Shown: piece after piece, positions 18,409 to 27,722 of the stretch
Numbering within the stretch: position 1 is the first letter of the stretch
Layout of the letters: every line of letters starts with the position of its first letter
DNA from: Shimia sp. CNT1-13L.2
Lineage (GTDB): Bacteria; Pseudomonadota; Alphaproteobacteria; Rhodobacterales; Rhodobacteraceae
Length of the DNA: 64,000 nucleotides
Reading direction: 5' to 3'
Assembly: GCF_024331145.1 (NCBI RefSeq)
Contig: NZ_JANDJO010000002.1
Span: 575,467 to 639,466, forward strand
The notes under the pieces: generated by a model
Database searches by the model: none
Told to the model about the DNA's origin: nothing
What the model saw: the letters and a program-made list of their open reading frames with translations, nothing else
Translations under genes and position numbers: made by a program

Positions 18409-19092
18409 TTAAGGGTCTTGGGTTTGGGATGGGGCGAGCAGGCTCAATGCTGCCAGCCTGTCAAAGCGCAGGTTGTCGAGGGCGATGCCTTCGGGGTCGG
18501 AATTGGTGATCAGTAGACCGGCGATGTCGGGGCGGTCGTCCTTGCGGGCAAAACCGTAGGTGGCCTCGGACAGGGGGCCGAGGGTGTGGCTGTCGATGAC
18601 GCGGCCGTCGCGGGCGAGGAAGGTGAGGGTGGCAAATCCCTGTTCGCCGCCGCGGATGTCGAGCGCGATGGCGCTTTGGTCCCAGTCGAAGATCACCGCG
18701 ATGGCGCCTTCACCCACGGCTTCGGTGCGGGGATAGCCGGCGGGACCGTGGCCTTGCAGGACCGAGGTGCGCATCAGGCGCAGGATGCCCAGTGACTGGT
18801 TCGGCGCGCCGGGCAGGAGGGTGAGGGGCGCAAGGGCGGTGCCGTTCACCCGGTCGAAGGTGCCGTCGCGGCCAAGGTCCTGACCGGCAAAGCGTTCCCC
18901 GAACCGCGCGCCGTCCTGTTCGAGGATGCCGTTGATCAGGCGGCCCACCCCGAAGGAGGAAGGCAGATCGTCAAAGGTGATGCGACGGGACAGATCGAGC
19001 GTGTCGGGATCGGTTGGGCAGACTGGGGTCTCGCAGGCCCATGCGGGCAGGGCCAGAAGGGAAACCAGTGCGAGGGAAAGCAGGCTGCGCAT
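18409..19092 (-). CDS. Exported protein, tandem paralogue B
   Basis: A 227-residue protein starting at the ATG at 19092 (MRSLLSLALVSLLALPAWAC) with a signal peptide. The in-frame extension to 19692 runs through the DMT transporter gene and is a shadow. It is homologous to the gene downstream over nearly its whole length, sharing the FAGQ, GEGA-FDxDQ and ITNSDP-GIALD blocks. Unlike paralogue A it has extra Cys residues near the mature N-terminus (CETPVC). Function is unknown. Confidence 0.75.
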   Translation of the reverse strand: MRSLLSLALVSLLALPAWACETPVCPTDPDTLDLSRRITFDDLPSSFGVGRLINGILEQDGARFGERFAGQDLGRDGTFDRVNGTALAPLTLLPGAPNQSLGILRLMRTSVLQGHGPAGYPRTEAVGEGAIAVIFDWDQSAIALDIRGGEQGFATLTFLARDGRVIDSHTLGPLSEATYGFARKDDRPDIAGLLITNSDPEGIALDNLRFDRLAALSLLAPSQTQDP

Positions 19093-19135
19093 GGGGCCAG
19101 TGTAGCGCAGCTTGTGATTTTCGCAAAACCGGGCG

Positions 19136-19188
19136 GAAAACTCTTCTGGAAGAGTTTTCGGGGGCAAGAATTTTCCAGAAAATTCTTG
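19136..19188 (-). terminator. Two tandem hairpins after the DMT transporter gene
   Basis: Two 10-bp perfect stems stand side by side: gaaaactctt/aagagttttc (19136-19145, 19150-19159) and caagaatttt/aaaattcttg (19165-19174, 19179-19188). Their tetraloops are ctgg and ccag, which are reverse complements. They lie just after the stop of the minus-strand DMT gene at 19197 and before the paralogue B start. Because each stem has an A/T half, both can work as terminators on either strand. Confidence 0.65.
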
Positions 19189-19196
19189 GCGCTTGT

Positions 19197-20162
19197 CTAG
19201 TCGGTTCCGGGTTTGCGGCGCCGGCGGAAACGAGGGCGTGGGCGTGCGGTGACGTTGGCGATGTTGCGCACGCGGCGGGCCGAAGACAGGGTGATGGCGG
19301 CAAGGATGATACAGCCCGCGATGATCTGTTGCCATGTCAGCACCTCGGCAAAGGCAAGCCAGCCGATCACGAACATGGTGGGCAATTCGATGCTGCCCGC
19401 TACGGCGGATGTGTTGGCACCGATCACCGGTGAAAAGCGCATGTAGAGGTAGTTGGGCAGGAAGGCGGTGAACAGGCCGAGCACGCAGAGCGCGATCAGG
19501 GCTTCGCCGGATTGCGGCAGCACCTGTTCGGCAGGCAGGCTGAGCAGGACGGGGATCAGCACGATCATCGAGCCGAGCGGCACGGTTGTCATGCGTTCGC
19601 GCGGTGTCAGAATGGTGAGGCGGTGCGAGATCACGTTGATCACGAAGCCGAAGCTGACCGGGGCCAGCAGTGCCAGGGCGATAGCCGACCACGTGGCGCC
19701 TTCGCCGTTGATCTGGCCCGCGCCGAGGATGGCGGCACCAAGGATCAGGAGCGAGGCCACGCAGGCCCGCAGCGTGAGGGCCTCGCCAAAGAGCAGACGG
19801 CTGAACATGAGGGTGAACAGCGGGTAGGTCATGTAGAGGATACCGGCGGTGGAGACTGGCATCACGTCGAGCGATCTCACGTAGAAAATCCAGCCGAGAC
19901 CGGTGCCCATGCCCGCGAAAATGCCCCAGAGCGAGGCGCGGTGGTGGCTGGCGTCGAGGCGGATGTGGCGAAACAGCAGGATCGGGGTGAAGGCGTAGCG
20001 AAAGAAGGCGATGGCGGGGGCGGCCATGCCGGCTTCGGACAGCAGACGGGCGAAATAAGGCACGGTGCCAAAGGCGGCCGACGCCCCGATGACAAGGATC
20101 AGGGCAACGGTCGGGGAGTGCAGCAGGCTTGCAGACCCGGAACTCTGTTGCGCGTTTTCCAT
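19197..20162 (-). CDS. EamA/DMT-family transporter
   Basis: A 321-residue membrane protein with about ten hydrophobic segments in two EamA repeats, ending in an Arg-rich cytoplasmic tail. Motifs such as AFFRYAFTPILL (first repeat) and PVIGANTSAVAGSIELP (second repeat) are typical. These are drug/metabolite exporters of unknown substrate. The ATG at 20162 abuts the pyrG terminator, whose U-tract lies where a ribosome-binding site should be. The start is therefore uncertain, and a leaderless or internal start is possible. Confidence 0.85.
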   Translation of the reverse strand: MENAQQSSGSASLLHSPTVALILVIGASAAFGTVPYFARLLSEAGMAAPAIAFFRYAFTPILLFRHIRLDASHHRASLWGIFAGMGTGLGWIFYVRSLDVMPVSTAGILYMTYPLFTLMFSRLLFGEALTLRACVASLLILGAAILGAGQINGEGATWSAIALALLAPVSFGFVINVISHRLTILTPRERMTTVPLGSMIVLIPVLLSLPAEQVLPQSGEALIALCVLGLFTAFLPNYLYMRFSPVIGANTSAVAGSIELPTMFVIGWLAFAEVLTWQQIIAGCIILAAITLSSARRVRNIANVTARPRPRFRRRRKPGTD

Positions 20163-20192
20163 GAAAAAAGCCTGCTCCGGGGGGAGCAGGCT
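20163..20192 (-). terminator. Rho-independent terminator of pyrG
   Basis: Stem agcctgctcc/ggagcaggct (20169-20178 and 20183-20192) with a gggg loop. Read on the minus strand, a run of T residues (complement of 20164-20169) follows immediately. It is 52 bases after the pyrG stop and ends one base before the ATG of the DMT gene. Confidence 0.9.
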
Positions 20193-20244
20193 GTCTGTCT
20201 GGCGCGCGACATTCGGGATGTCGCGAAACCGGGGTCTGTTTGCG

Positions 20245-21888
20245 TCACACGAGTCGCGAATTGTCTTTCGCGGCGCGGACGAAATCCTTGAACAGCGGGT
20301 GCGGGTCGAAGGGTTTCGACTTCAGTTCCGGGTGGAACTGGACACCGATGAACCACGGGTGATCCGCCCATTCGACGATCTCGGGCAGGCGGCCATCGGG
20401 CGACATGCCGGAGAATTTCAGGCCGCATTCCTCGAGTTTCTCGCGGTAGGTGATGTCGACCTCGTAGCGGTGGCGGTGGCGTTCCTCGATGGCGACGGAG
20501 CCATAGACTTCGTGCACTTTCGAGCCGTCCGCGAGGGCCGCGTCATAGGCACCGAGGCGCATGGTGCCGCCCTTGTCGTCGGTGGCCTTGCGCTGGACCT
20601 TGGCGTTGCCCTGAACCCATTCCTTGAGGTGGTAGACCACCGGTTCAAAGCGTTTGCCGCCGGCCTCGTGGTCGAATTCCTCGGAGCCCGCGGTTTTGAT
20701 GCCGGCCACGTTGCGGGCGGCTTCGATCACGGCCATCTGCATGCCGAGACAGATGCCAAGGTAGGGAATCTTGCGTTCGCGGGCGAATTGCGCCGCCTTG
20801 ATCTTGCCCTCGGTGCCGCGTTCGCCAAAGCCGCCGGGCACGAGGATCGCATCATAGCCTTCGAGGTAGGGGGCGGCGTCGGTCTTGTCGAAGACCTCGG
20901 CGTCAACCCAGTTGACGTTGACCTTGACGCGGTTGTGCATGCCGCCATGCACCAGCGCTTCCTTGATCGATTTGTAGGCGTCTTCGAGCTGGGTGTACTT
21001 GCCGACGATGGCGACGTTGACTTCGCCGTCGGTGTTGTGGATGCGGTCGTTCACGTCTTCCCAGACCGAGAGGTCGGGGCGCGGGGCCGGGGCGATGCCG
21101 AAGGCATCCAGAACCGCCTGGTCGAGGCCTTCGCGGTGGTAGGCCAGCGGGGCTTCGTAGATCGACTTGAGATCGTAGGCGGCGACAACGGCTTCTTTGC
21201 GCACGTTACAGAACAGGGCGATCTTGCCGCGTTCCTTTTCCGGGATCGGCTGTTCGGAGCGGCAGACCAGGATATCGGGGGCGATACCGATGGATTGCAG
21301 TTCCTTGACCGAGTGCTGGGTTGGTTTGGTTTTCAATTCGCCGGAGGCCGCGAGATAGGGCAGCAGGGTCAGGTGCATGAAGATGCACTGGCCGCGCGGC
21401 TTGTCGTGGCTGAACTGGCGGATGGCTTCGAAGAAGGGCAAGCCCTCGATGTCGCCGACGGTGCCGCCAATCTCGCAGAGCATGAAGTCGACTTCGTCAT
21501 CGCCAATGTTGATGAAGTCTTTGATCTCGTTGGTGACGTGGGGCACGACCTGGATGGTTTTGCCCAGGTAGTCGCCACGGCGTTCTTTTTCGAGCACGTT
21601 CGAGTAGATGCGGCCCGAGGAGACCGAGTCGGTCATGCGGGCGGGGACGCCGGTGAACCGTTCGTAGTGGCCGAGGTCGAGGTCGGTCTCGGCGCCGTCG
21701 TCGGTGACGAAGACTTCGCCGTGTTCGAAGGGCGACATGGTGCCCGGATCGACGTTCAGGTAAGGATCGAGTTTGCGCAGTCGCACGGTGTACCCGCGCG
21801 CCTGAAGCAACGCGCCAAGAGCTGCTGACGCGAGGCCCTTGCCCAGCGATGAAACAACCCCACCCGTGATGAAAATATACCGTGCCAT
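20245..21888 (-). CDS. pyrG: CTP synthase
   Basis: Makes CTP from UTP using glutamine. The 547-residue protein has the N-terminal synthase domain with [10 protein letters not shown] at 9-18. The C-terminal class I glutamine amidotransferase has the nucleophile in GICLGMQ (about residue 380) and the catalytic His in GVQFHPEL. The ATG at 21888 gives the standard [10 protein letters not shown] start; the upstream in-frame extension is not conserved. It lies downstream of secG on the same strand and ends at a strong terminator. Confidence 0.97.
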   Translation of the reverse strand: MARYIFITGGVVSSLGKGLASAALGALLQARGYTVRLRKLDPYLNVDPGTMSPFEHGEVFVTDDGAETDLDLGHYERFTGVPARMTDSVSSGRIYSNVLEKERRGDYLGKTIQVVPHVTNEIKDFINIGDDEVDFMLCEIGGTVGDIEGLPFFEAIRQFSHDKPRGQCIFMHLTLLPYLAASGELKTKPTQHSVKELQSIGIAPDILVCRSEQPIPEKERGKIALFCNVRKEAVVAAYDLKSIYEAPLAYHREGLDQAVLDAFGIAPAPRPDLSVWEDVNDRIHNTDGEVNVAIVGKYTQLEDAYKSIKEALVHGGMHNRVKVNVNWVDAEVFDKTDAAPYLEGYDAILVPGGFGERGTEGKIKAAQFARERKIPYLGICLGMQMAVIEAARNVAGIKTAGSEEFDHEAGGKRFEPVVYHLKEWVQGNAKVQRKATDDKGGTMRLGAYDAALADGSKVHEVYGSVAIEERHRHRYEVDITYREKLEECGLKFSGMSPDGRLPEIVEWADHPWFIGVQFHPELKSKPFDPHPLFKDFVRAAKDNSRLV

Positions 21889-22074
21889 TGGTCGGCGTCC
21901 CCCGTGATTTCCAGTATCTTCCAAGCGCCCGCGCAGACCGGAATCTGACGCAGCATCACGGGACTTAAGTATAACAAGATTCGCATCAACTTGGCAACAG
22001 GACCGCAAGATGCTGTTGCGGCCCCGAAGGAATTCTCAAGTTGTGGTGTGAAAGGAGGCAGGGCCCCCGAAAGA

Positions 22075-22434
22075 TCAGTCGGCGCGCGGGACCAGCGGTT
22101 CGCTGGTGCCATCGGTCGTGGGCGGCAGGAGCGAGCCTGCGTCCGAATCCGTAGTGGTGTCCGCTGCCGGAACGCTGTCGCCGAGACGGTCCAGAACCGA
22201 GCCGCCGGCAGATTTCTGTGCGGCGATGATGGTCAGTGCAATCGAAGTACAGATGAACGCCGCGGCGAGAATCCATGTCACCTTGCTGAGCGCGGTGGCC
22301 GCAGACCGGCCAGACACAGCACCTCCGCCGCCGCCACCCATGCCAAGACCGCCCCCTTCCGAGCGTTGCAGCAGCACGACACCGATCAGTGCCAGCGCGA
22401 GGAGGAGGTGGATGATGAGGACAACGTTTTCCAT
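22075..22434 (-). CDS. secG: Preprotein translocase subunit SecG
   Basis: A small membrane subunit of the SecYEG protein-export channel. The 119-residue protein has two membrane helices separated by the Gly-rich loop GGGLGMGGGGGGAVSGR, preceded by the family motif VVLLQRSEGGGLG. The C-terminal tail is Asp/Thr/Pro-rich, as in other alphaproteobacteria. It lies upstream of pyrG with about 185 bases between, an arrangement often seen in Rhodobacterales. Confidence 0.93.
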   Translation of the reverse strand: MENVVLIIHLLLALALIGVVLLQRSEGGGLGMGGGGGGAVSGRSAATALSKVTWILAAAFICTSIALTIIAAQKSAGGSVLDRLGDSVPAADTTTDSDAGSLLPPTTDGTSEPLVPRAD

Positions 22435-22673
22435 GAGGACCTGTCAAAGCGTTCGGTTGGTTCAGCGCGCTATGTATGCAAGTTTGCCGCGCGGGGCAAG
22501 CGGCTTTCGGGGGGAATGTGGGCCACGCTGTCGCGGGAAATCACGCGGATTGCGGATCGCAGAGAAATCGCTTTCGAAAATGCGAGGTCTTTGCATGTGT
22601 CGAGACAGGCCGCGCACGATAAGTGTTTGCCGCGGCGGGCGCGTAAACATGCAGGGCCGGAGGCTCTGGCGGT

Positions 22674-23246
22674 CTAGCCCGGTGCGTTTGCCAGGGAGCA
22701 TCTGATGGCGCTTTCGAAGGCCTTGGCGAGATCGGAGCCTTCGTTGGGAAAGGCCACCAGCTGTTTTCCGCGGTTGTCGTAAACAGAGATCGGTTTGCCC
22801 TGCGCGATGAAGGATTGCAGCTTGGAGATCGAGATGCGGCTGCCGCTTTGCAGGTCGTGGCTCATGCCAGAGATCATTGCGCCACCGTAGAGGGCGGCGG
22901 GGATCTTGATCTGTCGGGATCCGGACCTGAGCGACAGGCGACCGCGGGCGAATTTGTAGTTCCAGCCGCTTTTGGCGACGTAGAAGGACCAGGCCCTGTC
23001 GTTCTTGGCTTCGAACTCGAGCGATGCGGTCTGGGCAAACAGAACGGCGCTGCACAGGGTATAGCGGCCTTTCTTGCCGGTCTGCGGGATCAGGTAGGTG
23101 GCCGGTTTCTTGACCACGTACCAGTGGCCGAACCTTTCGACTTTCTTGCTGTTTCGTGTGGCGGGGTCTGCGCTGGTGGCGGTTGCGATCAGGCCAAAGC
23201 CGATCAAGACAAGGGCCAGAAAAGGTAGTTTCGCAAGGGTTTTCAT
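22674..23246 (-). CDS. Exported protein, possibly IalB-like
   Basis: A 190-residue protein with a signal peptide (MKTLAKLPFLALVLIGFGLIATATSAD). The mature part begins with a FGHWYVV block, has a Cys in RYTLCSAVLF and another near the C-terminus (AIRCSL), and is otherwise beta-rich. This pattern is similar to invasion-associated locus B proteins, which have two conserved Cys residues and a WRV-type start, but the match is loose. It is divergent from the nitrile hydratase operon with 171 bases between the starts. Confidence 0.6.
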   Translation of the reverse strand: MKTLAKLPFLALVLIGFGLIATATSADPATRNSKKVERFGHWYVVKKPATYLIPQTGKKGRYTLCSAVLFAQTASLEFEAKNDRAWSFYVAKSGWNYKFARGRLSLRSGSRQIKIPAALYGGAMISGMSHDLQSGSRISISKLQSFIAQGKPISVYDNRGKQLVAFPNEGSDLAKAFESAIRCSLANAPG

Positions 23247-23417
23247 CGGACGTCTCCTTTCGGGAAAAGAGGTGTGCTGTGATGGGCAACAAGCCTAGGC
23301 GACCTGACATGCGGGGCCATGATCTCGGTCAAAGTGGTGAAAGGGCGCGGTTTGACGGATTGGGACGGTGCGTTTCACCGCTTGCCATGAGCGGTTTTTC
23401 TCTGCCAGTGTCGGGCC

Positions 23418-24041
23418 ATGCCACATGACCATTCTGACCACGATCACCCGCACGCATTGTTGCCGCCCGAGCCTGCGCTCAGGGTCAAGGCGCTGGAGAC
23501 CATCCTGACCGAGAAGGGGCTGATCGATCCGGCGGCGCTGGACGAGATCATCGACACCTACCAGAACAAGATCGGGCCGCAGAATGGCGCGCGGGTGGTG
23601 GCGAAGATGTGGAGCGATCCGGCGTTTCGTGCGGCGATGCTGAGCGATCCGATGCCGCTGTTGGAAGAGATGGGGTTTTACGGGCGTCAGGGCGAGCACA
23701 TGGTGATCGTCGAGAATACACCGGAGGTGCATAACGTGGTCGTCTGTACCCTGTGCAGCTGTTACCCTTGGCCGCTGCTGGGGATACCGCCGGGGTGGTA
23801 CAAGTCGGATGCCTACCGGTCGCGGGTGGTGCGCGAGCCGCGGAAGGTTTTGGCAGAGTTCGGGCTGGACCTGCCGGAGGGCAAATCCGTGCGGGTCTGG
23901 GATTCGACGGCTGAGATCCGGTATCTGGTGGTGCCCGAGCGGCCCGAGGGTACGGAGGGGATGAGCGAAGAGGAATTGGTGGCGCTTGTCACGCGGGATT
24001 CGATGATCGGCACCGGTCTGGCGCAGGAGCCGGGCGCATGA
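23418..24041 (+). CDS. nthA: Nitrile hydratase alpha subunit, cobalt type
   Basis: Hydrates nitriles to amides together with the beta subunit. The 207-residue protein has the metal-binding claw CTLCSC (C110, C113, S114, C115). Thr at the second position marks the cobalt type; iron enzymes have Ser there. The N-terminus [12 protein letters not shown] has six His in the first 12 residues, more than usual. The stop overlaps the nthB start (ATGA at 24038-24041). No amidase gene is adjacent, so where the amide goes is not shown. Confidence 0.95.
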   Translation: MPHDHSDHDHPHALLPPEPALRVKALETILTEKGLIDPAALDEIIDTYQNKIGPQNGARVVAKMWSDPAFRAAMLSDPMPLLEEMGFYGRQGEHMVIVENTPEVHNVVVCTLCSCYPWPLLGIPPGWYKSDAYRSRVVREPRKVLAEFGLDLPEGKSVRVWDSTAEIRYLVVPERPEGTEGMSEEELVALVTRDSMIGTGLAQEPGA

Positions 24042-24706
24042 GCCGGGTGCATGACATGGGCGGTCGGTTCGGTGACGGGGCAGTGACCCCCGGTGATGAT
24101 GCGACATTCGCCGAGGACTGGCACGCGCGGGCTTTGGCGGTGACGCTGGCGGCGGGGGCCTTGGGGCAGTGGAACATCGACAGTTCGCGCCACGCGCGGG
24201 AATTGCTGGCGCCGAAGGATTACAGCCGGTTTTCCTATTATGAGAAGTGGATGGCGGCGCTGGCCGATCTGCTTGTGGAGCGTGGCGTTGTGAGCCGTGA
24301 AGAGCTTGCCGCGGGGCATGGTACGGGGCGTTCGGAGCTGGCCGGTCGGGCCTTGCAGGCCGATAAGGTTGCTGGCGTTCTGTCGGGGGGCAGCCCCTAT
24401 GTCCGCGAGGATGCAGAGGCGGCGCGGTTCAGGGTGGGCGACAGGGTGACAACCCGCAGGCCCGCCCGCAATGCGCTGGTTGACGGAGGGCACACGCGAT
24501 TGCCGTCATACGCGGCGGGCGCGACGGGGACGATTGTTCTGTGCCACGGGGGGCATGTGTTTCCCGATTCCAACGGGCATTACCTTGGCGAGGCGGCCCA
24601 GCCGCTTTACGCGGTGGCCTTTGCCGCGCGTGACCTTTGGGGCGAGGGTGCCGAGGGGGACGAGGTGGTGCTGGACCTCTGGCAAAGTTATCTGGAGCCC
24701 GCATGA
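24038..24706 (+). CDS. nthB: Nitrile hydratase beta subunit
   Basis: The 222-residue beta subunit starts [16 protein letters not shown], the conserved N-terminal block of the family. It contains [16 protein letters not shown] in the helical half and an SH3-like C-terminal domain with [26 protein letters not shown] and [12 protein letters not shown]. It forms the heterodimer that holds the alpha-subunit cobalt centre. It is coupled by ATGA overlaps on both sides. Confidence 0.94.
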   Translation: MSRVHDMGGRFGDGAVTPGDDATFAEDWHARALAVTLAAGALGQWNIDSSRHARELLAPKDYSRFSYYEKWMAALADLLVERGVVSREELAAGHGTGRSELAGRALQADKVAGVLSGGSPYVREDAEAARFRVGDRVTTRRPARNALVDGGHTRLPSYAAGATGTIVLCHGGHVFPDSNGHYLGEAAQPLYAVAFAARDLWGEGAEGDEVVLDLWQSYLEPA

Positions 24707-25017
24707 ACCAGCCTGATCCCGTTTTCGAGGCCCCGTGGCATGCGCAGGTCTTTGCGCTGACGGTCCATTTGCATGAGCGCGGGTTGTTCACGTGGCCGGA
24801 CTGGGCCACGGGTTTTGGCGCGACGCTGGCGCGGCACGGGCTGGAGCGCGAGCTGAACGGTGGGGATGATTACTTTAACGCCTGGCTGGAGACGCTGGAA
24901 ACGGTCCTGCGCGAGGCGGGGAAGGCAGATGCGGTGCAGGTGGAGGCCGTCAGGGCGGCGTGGGAAGAGGCCTATCTTTCAACGCCGCACGGGCAGCCGG
25001 TCAGGCTGGCGGATTAA
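24703..25017 (+). CDS. Nitrile hydratase accessory/activator protein
   Basis: A 104-residue protein with FEAPWHAQVFALTVHLHERGLFTW, which resembles the nitrile hydratase beta-subunit N-terminal domain and is typical of the activator that carries or exchanges alpha subunit and inserts cobalt. The ATG at 24703 overlaps the nthB stop. The gene is convergent with a membrane-protein gene; the two stop codons overlap by four bases. Confidence 0.88.
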   Translation: MNQPDPVFEAPWHAQVFALTVHLHERGLFTWPDWATGFGATLARHGLERELNGGDDYFNAWLETLETVLREAGKADAVQVEAVRAAWEEAYLSTPHGQPVRLAD

Positions 25018-25409
25018 TCCTCGACATCATCCATGTCGTACTGGCCCGACAGCATCCGGCGCACGATTGACCAGCCAAGGCCAATGCCCAGAACGGCAGA
25101 AAGCGCGAAGATGCCGATCCATGTGTTCATGTTGGGATTGTCGAGCGAAAGCATGTTCCAGTCATAGAGCACCCATACCATCGCGCCGACAACCGACAGC
25201 ACCAGAAGCATGCCAAAGCCGCCGATCGAGCGCAGGGTGGCCCGCAGGTAGATGATGTAACCAATCACCAGAAGCAGCCCGAGCAGCACCGAGAGCGGTG
25301 TCTCCTCGAGGTAGTTCTCCATAGTCCAGCGAATGTAGTTCCACTGGGTAGGGTTGTAGGTGAGGGCCAGCAAGATGAATGCAAAGACCCAGCGCAACAA
25401 CAAGCCCAT
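25014..25409 (-). CDS. Conserved four-helix membrane protein (DUF6524-like)
   Basis: A 131-residue protein with about four membrane segments. It has the conserved-looking FAFILLALTYNPTQWNYIRW near the start and an acidic tail DMDDVED. I associate this pattern with a roseobacter DUF6524-type family, but cannot verify it. It converges on the nitrile hydratase operon with a four-base stop overlap, so no room exists for a conventional terminator between them. Confidence 0.7.
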   Translation of the reverse strand: MGLLLRWVFAFILLALTYNPTQWNYIRWTMENYLEETPLSVLLGLLLVIGYIIYLRATLRSIGGFGMLLVLSVVGAMVWVLYDWNMLSLDNPNMNTWIGIFALSAVLGIGLGWSIVRRMLSGQYDMDDVED

Positions 25410-25498
25410 GCGCCTTCCGCTCCTTTTTTACCCATGGTTTGCGCAAAAAAGCCGGGTCTGTCCAGATGTTGGCGAGAATTTCCCTAGGTTTCTGCGCG

Positions 25499-25789
25499 TT
25501 AAAGGGTCACGGGGCGGTCGATTGCCTTTCCCCAGGCCATAATGCGGTAGCTGCGGTGGTCCGGATGGAAGTAGGGATCGTGGCGCACGAGATCTTCGAC
25601 ATCGCCCCGTTCGGCGGCCTCGACCACCCAGAGGCCACCGCAGAAGGGCGCGTCGGGATCAGTCCGGAGACCGCCGCCGACGAGAATGCGGTCGGAATAG
25701 AGATCGAGATAGGCCAGATGCGCCGCGCCATGGCGTTTGCGATGGGCCAGCATTTCCTTAGTGTCTTCGAACAGAACGATCCAACGCAT
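25499..25789 (-). CDS. YciI-like protein
   Basis: A 96-residue protein starting at the ATG at 25789 (MRWIVLFEDT). It has a ferredoxin-like YCII fold with HLAYLDLYSDRILVGGGL, GGLWVVEAAERGDVEDLV and the conserved HDPYF. The His/Asp pair proposed to be catalytic in the family is kept. The longer in-frame start at 25906 runs back toward purA and is not supported. It is divergent from purA, which starts 188 bases away. Confidence 0.85.
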   Translation of the reverse strand: MRWIVLFEDTKEMLAHRKRHGAAHLAYLDLYSDRILVGGGLRTDPDAPFCGGLWVVEAAERGDVEDLVRHDPYFHPDHRSYRIMAWGKAIDRPVTL

Positions 25790-25976
25790 GAGTCTTTCCT
25801 TCCCGCTTGGTTGGCGGCAGAGTTTCGCGCCCGTGGCGGTAGGGAAAGGGCCAGTTTGGCGTGGGCGATACCCCCAATTGCGCCGAAAAGCCGCGATCTG
25901 CGGCACATTTGCGGTTTCGCGCCGCAGACAAGATGGCTAAAAGGGCGCGGGTTTGACCTCTTGAAAAGGACCGAAA

Positions 25977-27290
25977 ATGGCAAACGTCGTCGTCGTGGGC
26001 GCCCAGTGGGGCGATGAAGGCAAAGGCAAGATCGTTGACTGGCTCAGCGAACGCGCGGATGTGATTGCGCGCTTCCAGGGTGGCCACAATGCAGGCCACA
26101 CCCTCGTGATTGACGGCAAGGTCTACAAGCTGCACGCGCTGCCCTCGGGTGTTGTGCGTGGCGGCAAGCTGTCGGTGATCGGCAACGGTGTTGTGCTGGA
26201 CCCCTGGCACCTTGTGAACGAAATCGAAACCGTGCGTGCGCAGGGCGTCGATATTTCGCCGGAAACCCTGATGATCGCAGAGAACACCCCGCTGATCCTG
26301 CCGATTCACGGGGAGCTTGATCGGGCGCGCGAGGAAGCGGCCAGCAAGGGCACCAAGATCGGCACCACCGGACGCGGTATTGGTCCGTGCTATGAGGACA
26401 AGGTGGGCCGTCGTGCGATCCGCGTTGCCGACCTGGCGGATGAAGCCACGCTGGAAGCGCGTGTAGACCGTGCGTTGCAGCACCATGACCCGCTGCGCAA
26501 GGGTCTGGGCATTGAAGCGGTTGACCGTGATGCCCTGCTGGCGCAACTCAAGGAAATTGCACCGAAAATCCTGCCCTATGCGGCGCCGGTCTGGAAGGTG
26601 CTGAACGAGAAACGCAAGGCGGGCAAGCGCATTCTGTTCGAAGGGGCACAGGGCGCACTTCTGGACATCGACTTTGGCACCTATCCCTTCGTGACCTCGT
26701 CGAACGTGATTGCCGGCCAGTCGGCGACGGGTGTTGGCATCGGTCCGAACTCGATCGATTTCGTGCTGGGCATCGTCAAGGCCTATACCACCCGCGTGGG
26801 CGAGGGGCCGTTCCCGACCGAGCTGCTCAAGGAAGATGGTACGCCGGATGCCGATGGCGAGCGTCTGGGCACCCGTGGCCACGAGTTCGGCACCACCACC
26901 GGCCGTCAGCGCCGCTGTGGCTGGTTCGATGCGGCCCTGCTGCGCCAGACCTGTGCAACCTCGGGTGTGACCGGTATCGCGCTGACCAAGCTGGACGTTC
27001 TGGACGGGTTCGAGACCCTGAAAATCTGTGTCGGCTATGAGCTGGATGGCGAGCGTCTGGACTATCTGCCGACCGCGGCGGACCAGCAGGCGCGCTGCAC
27101 CCCGATCTACGAAGAGATGCCGGGATGGAGCGAGTCGACCGAAGGCGCGCGCAGCTGGGCGGAACTGCCGGCCAATGCCATCAAGTACGTGCGTCGCGTC
27201 GAAGAGTTGATCGATTGTCCGGTTGCGCTACTTTCCACTTCGCCGGAGCGGGATGACACGATCCTCGTGACCGATCCGTTTGCGGACTAA
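25977..27290 (+). CDS. purA: Adenylosuccinate synthetase
   Basis: Joins IMP and aspartate using GTP in AMP synthesis. The 437-residue enzyme has the GTP-binding GDEGKGK (12-18), the catalytic GGHNAGHT with His41, and [13 protein letters not shown]. The C-terminal [17 protein letters not shown] block is also conserved. It is 14 bases upstream of a DUF2842 gene, with a terminator after that gene, so the two form one transcription unit. Confidence 0.97.
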   Translation: MANVVVVGAQWGDEGKGKIVDWLSERADVIARFQGGHNAGHTLVIDGKVYKLHALPSGVVRGGKLSVIGNGVVLDPWHLVNEIETVRAQGVDISPETLMIAENTPLILPIHGELDRAREEAASKGTKIGTTGRGIGPCYEDKVGRRAIRVADLADEATLEARVDRALQHHDPLRKGLGIEAVDRDALLAQLKEIAPKILPYAAPVWKVLNEKRKAGKRILFEGAQGALLDIDFGTYPFVTSSNVIAGQSATGVGIGPNSIDFVLGIVKAYTTRVGEGPFPTELLKEDGTPDADGERLGTRGHEFGTTTGRQRRCGWFDAALLRQTCATSGVTGIALTKLDVLDGFETLKICVGYELDGERLDYLPTAADQQARCTPIYEEMPGWSESTEGARSWAELPANAIKYVRRVEELIDCPVALLSTSPERDDTILVTDPFAD

Positions 27291-27304
27291 GAGGTAGACC
27301 AACC

Positions 27305-27547
27305 ATGGCAATGAGCTACAAGTCACGTCGGCGCTGGGCGCTGTTGATCCTGCTGGTGGGCATTCCGCTTTACCTTGGCGTGGCCTGGGGTGTTCTGAGC
27401 CGTCTGGGGCTTTGGGAACTGCCGGTGCTGGTGGAATTCGTGATCTACGTGTTCTTCGGCGTGGCCTGGGTGTTCCCGCTGAAGCCGATCTTCCTTGGCA
27501 TCGGCCAAGCCGACCCGGACGATCCGGACCACGGCACATGGGATTAA
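27305..27547 (+). CDS. DUF2842 family membrane protein
   Basis: An 80-residue protein with two membrane helices and the conserved segments SRRRWALLILLVGIPLYLGVAW and FFGVAWVFPLKPIFLGIGQADPDD. The family is restricted to alphaproteobacteria and has no known role. It is downstream of purA with 14 bases between and followed at once by a terminator. Confidence 0.88.
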   Translation: MAMSYKSRRRWALLILLVGIPLYLGVAWGVLSRLGLWELPVLVEFVIYVFFGVAWVFPLKPIFLGIGQADPDDPDHGTWD

Positions 27548-27549
27548 AC

Positions 27550-27581
27550 AAAAACGCGTCAGGTGACTGGCGCGTTTTTTT
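27550..27581 (+). terminator. Terminator of the purA-DUF2842 operon
   Basis: Stem aaaaacgcg/cgcgttttttt with an inner cag/ctg extension, spanning 27550-27581. It ends in seven T residues and begins three bases after the DUF2842 stop codon. Confidence 0.9.
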
Positions 27582-27722
27582 GTTGTTGGACAGTTTGTCG
27601 CTAATTTTCATTGAGCTTTCCAACGATTTTTAACCGTTGGCAATTCCGATGCGGTTCGATCTGAGCTAAGAATTCTGCAATCCACCTTTGGTAGAGTGAT
27701 TGTTCTGAGATTTTTGTAGAGG

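Noticed and set aside
18409..19692. 427-codon reading of paralogue B extended upstream
   Set aside because: The extension runs antiparallel to nothing but through the DMT gene in another frame; the signal peptide at 19092 marks the true start.
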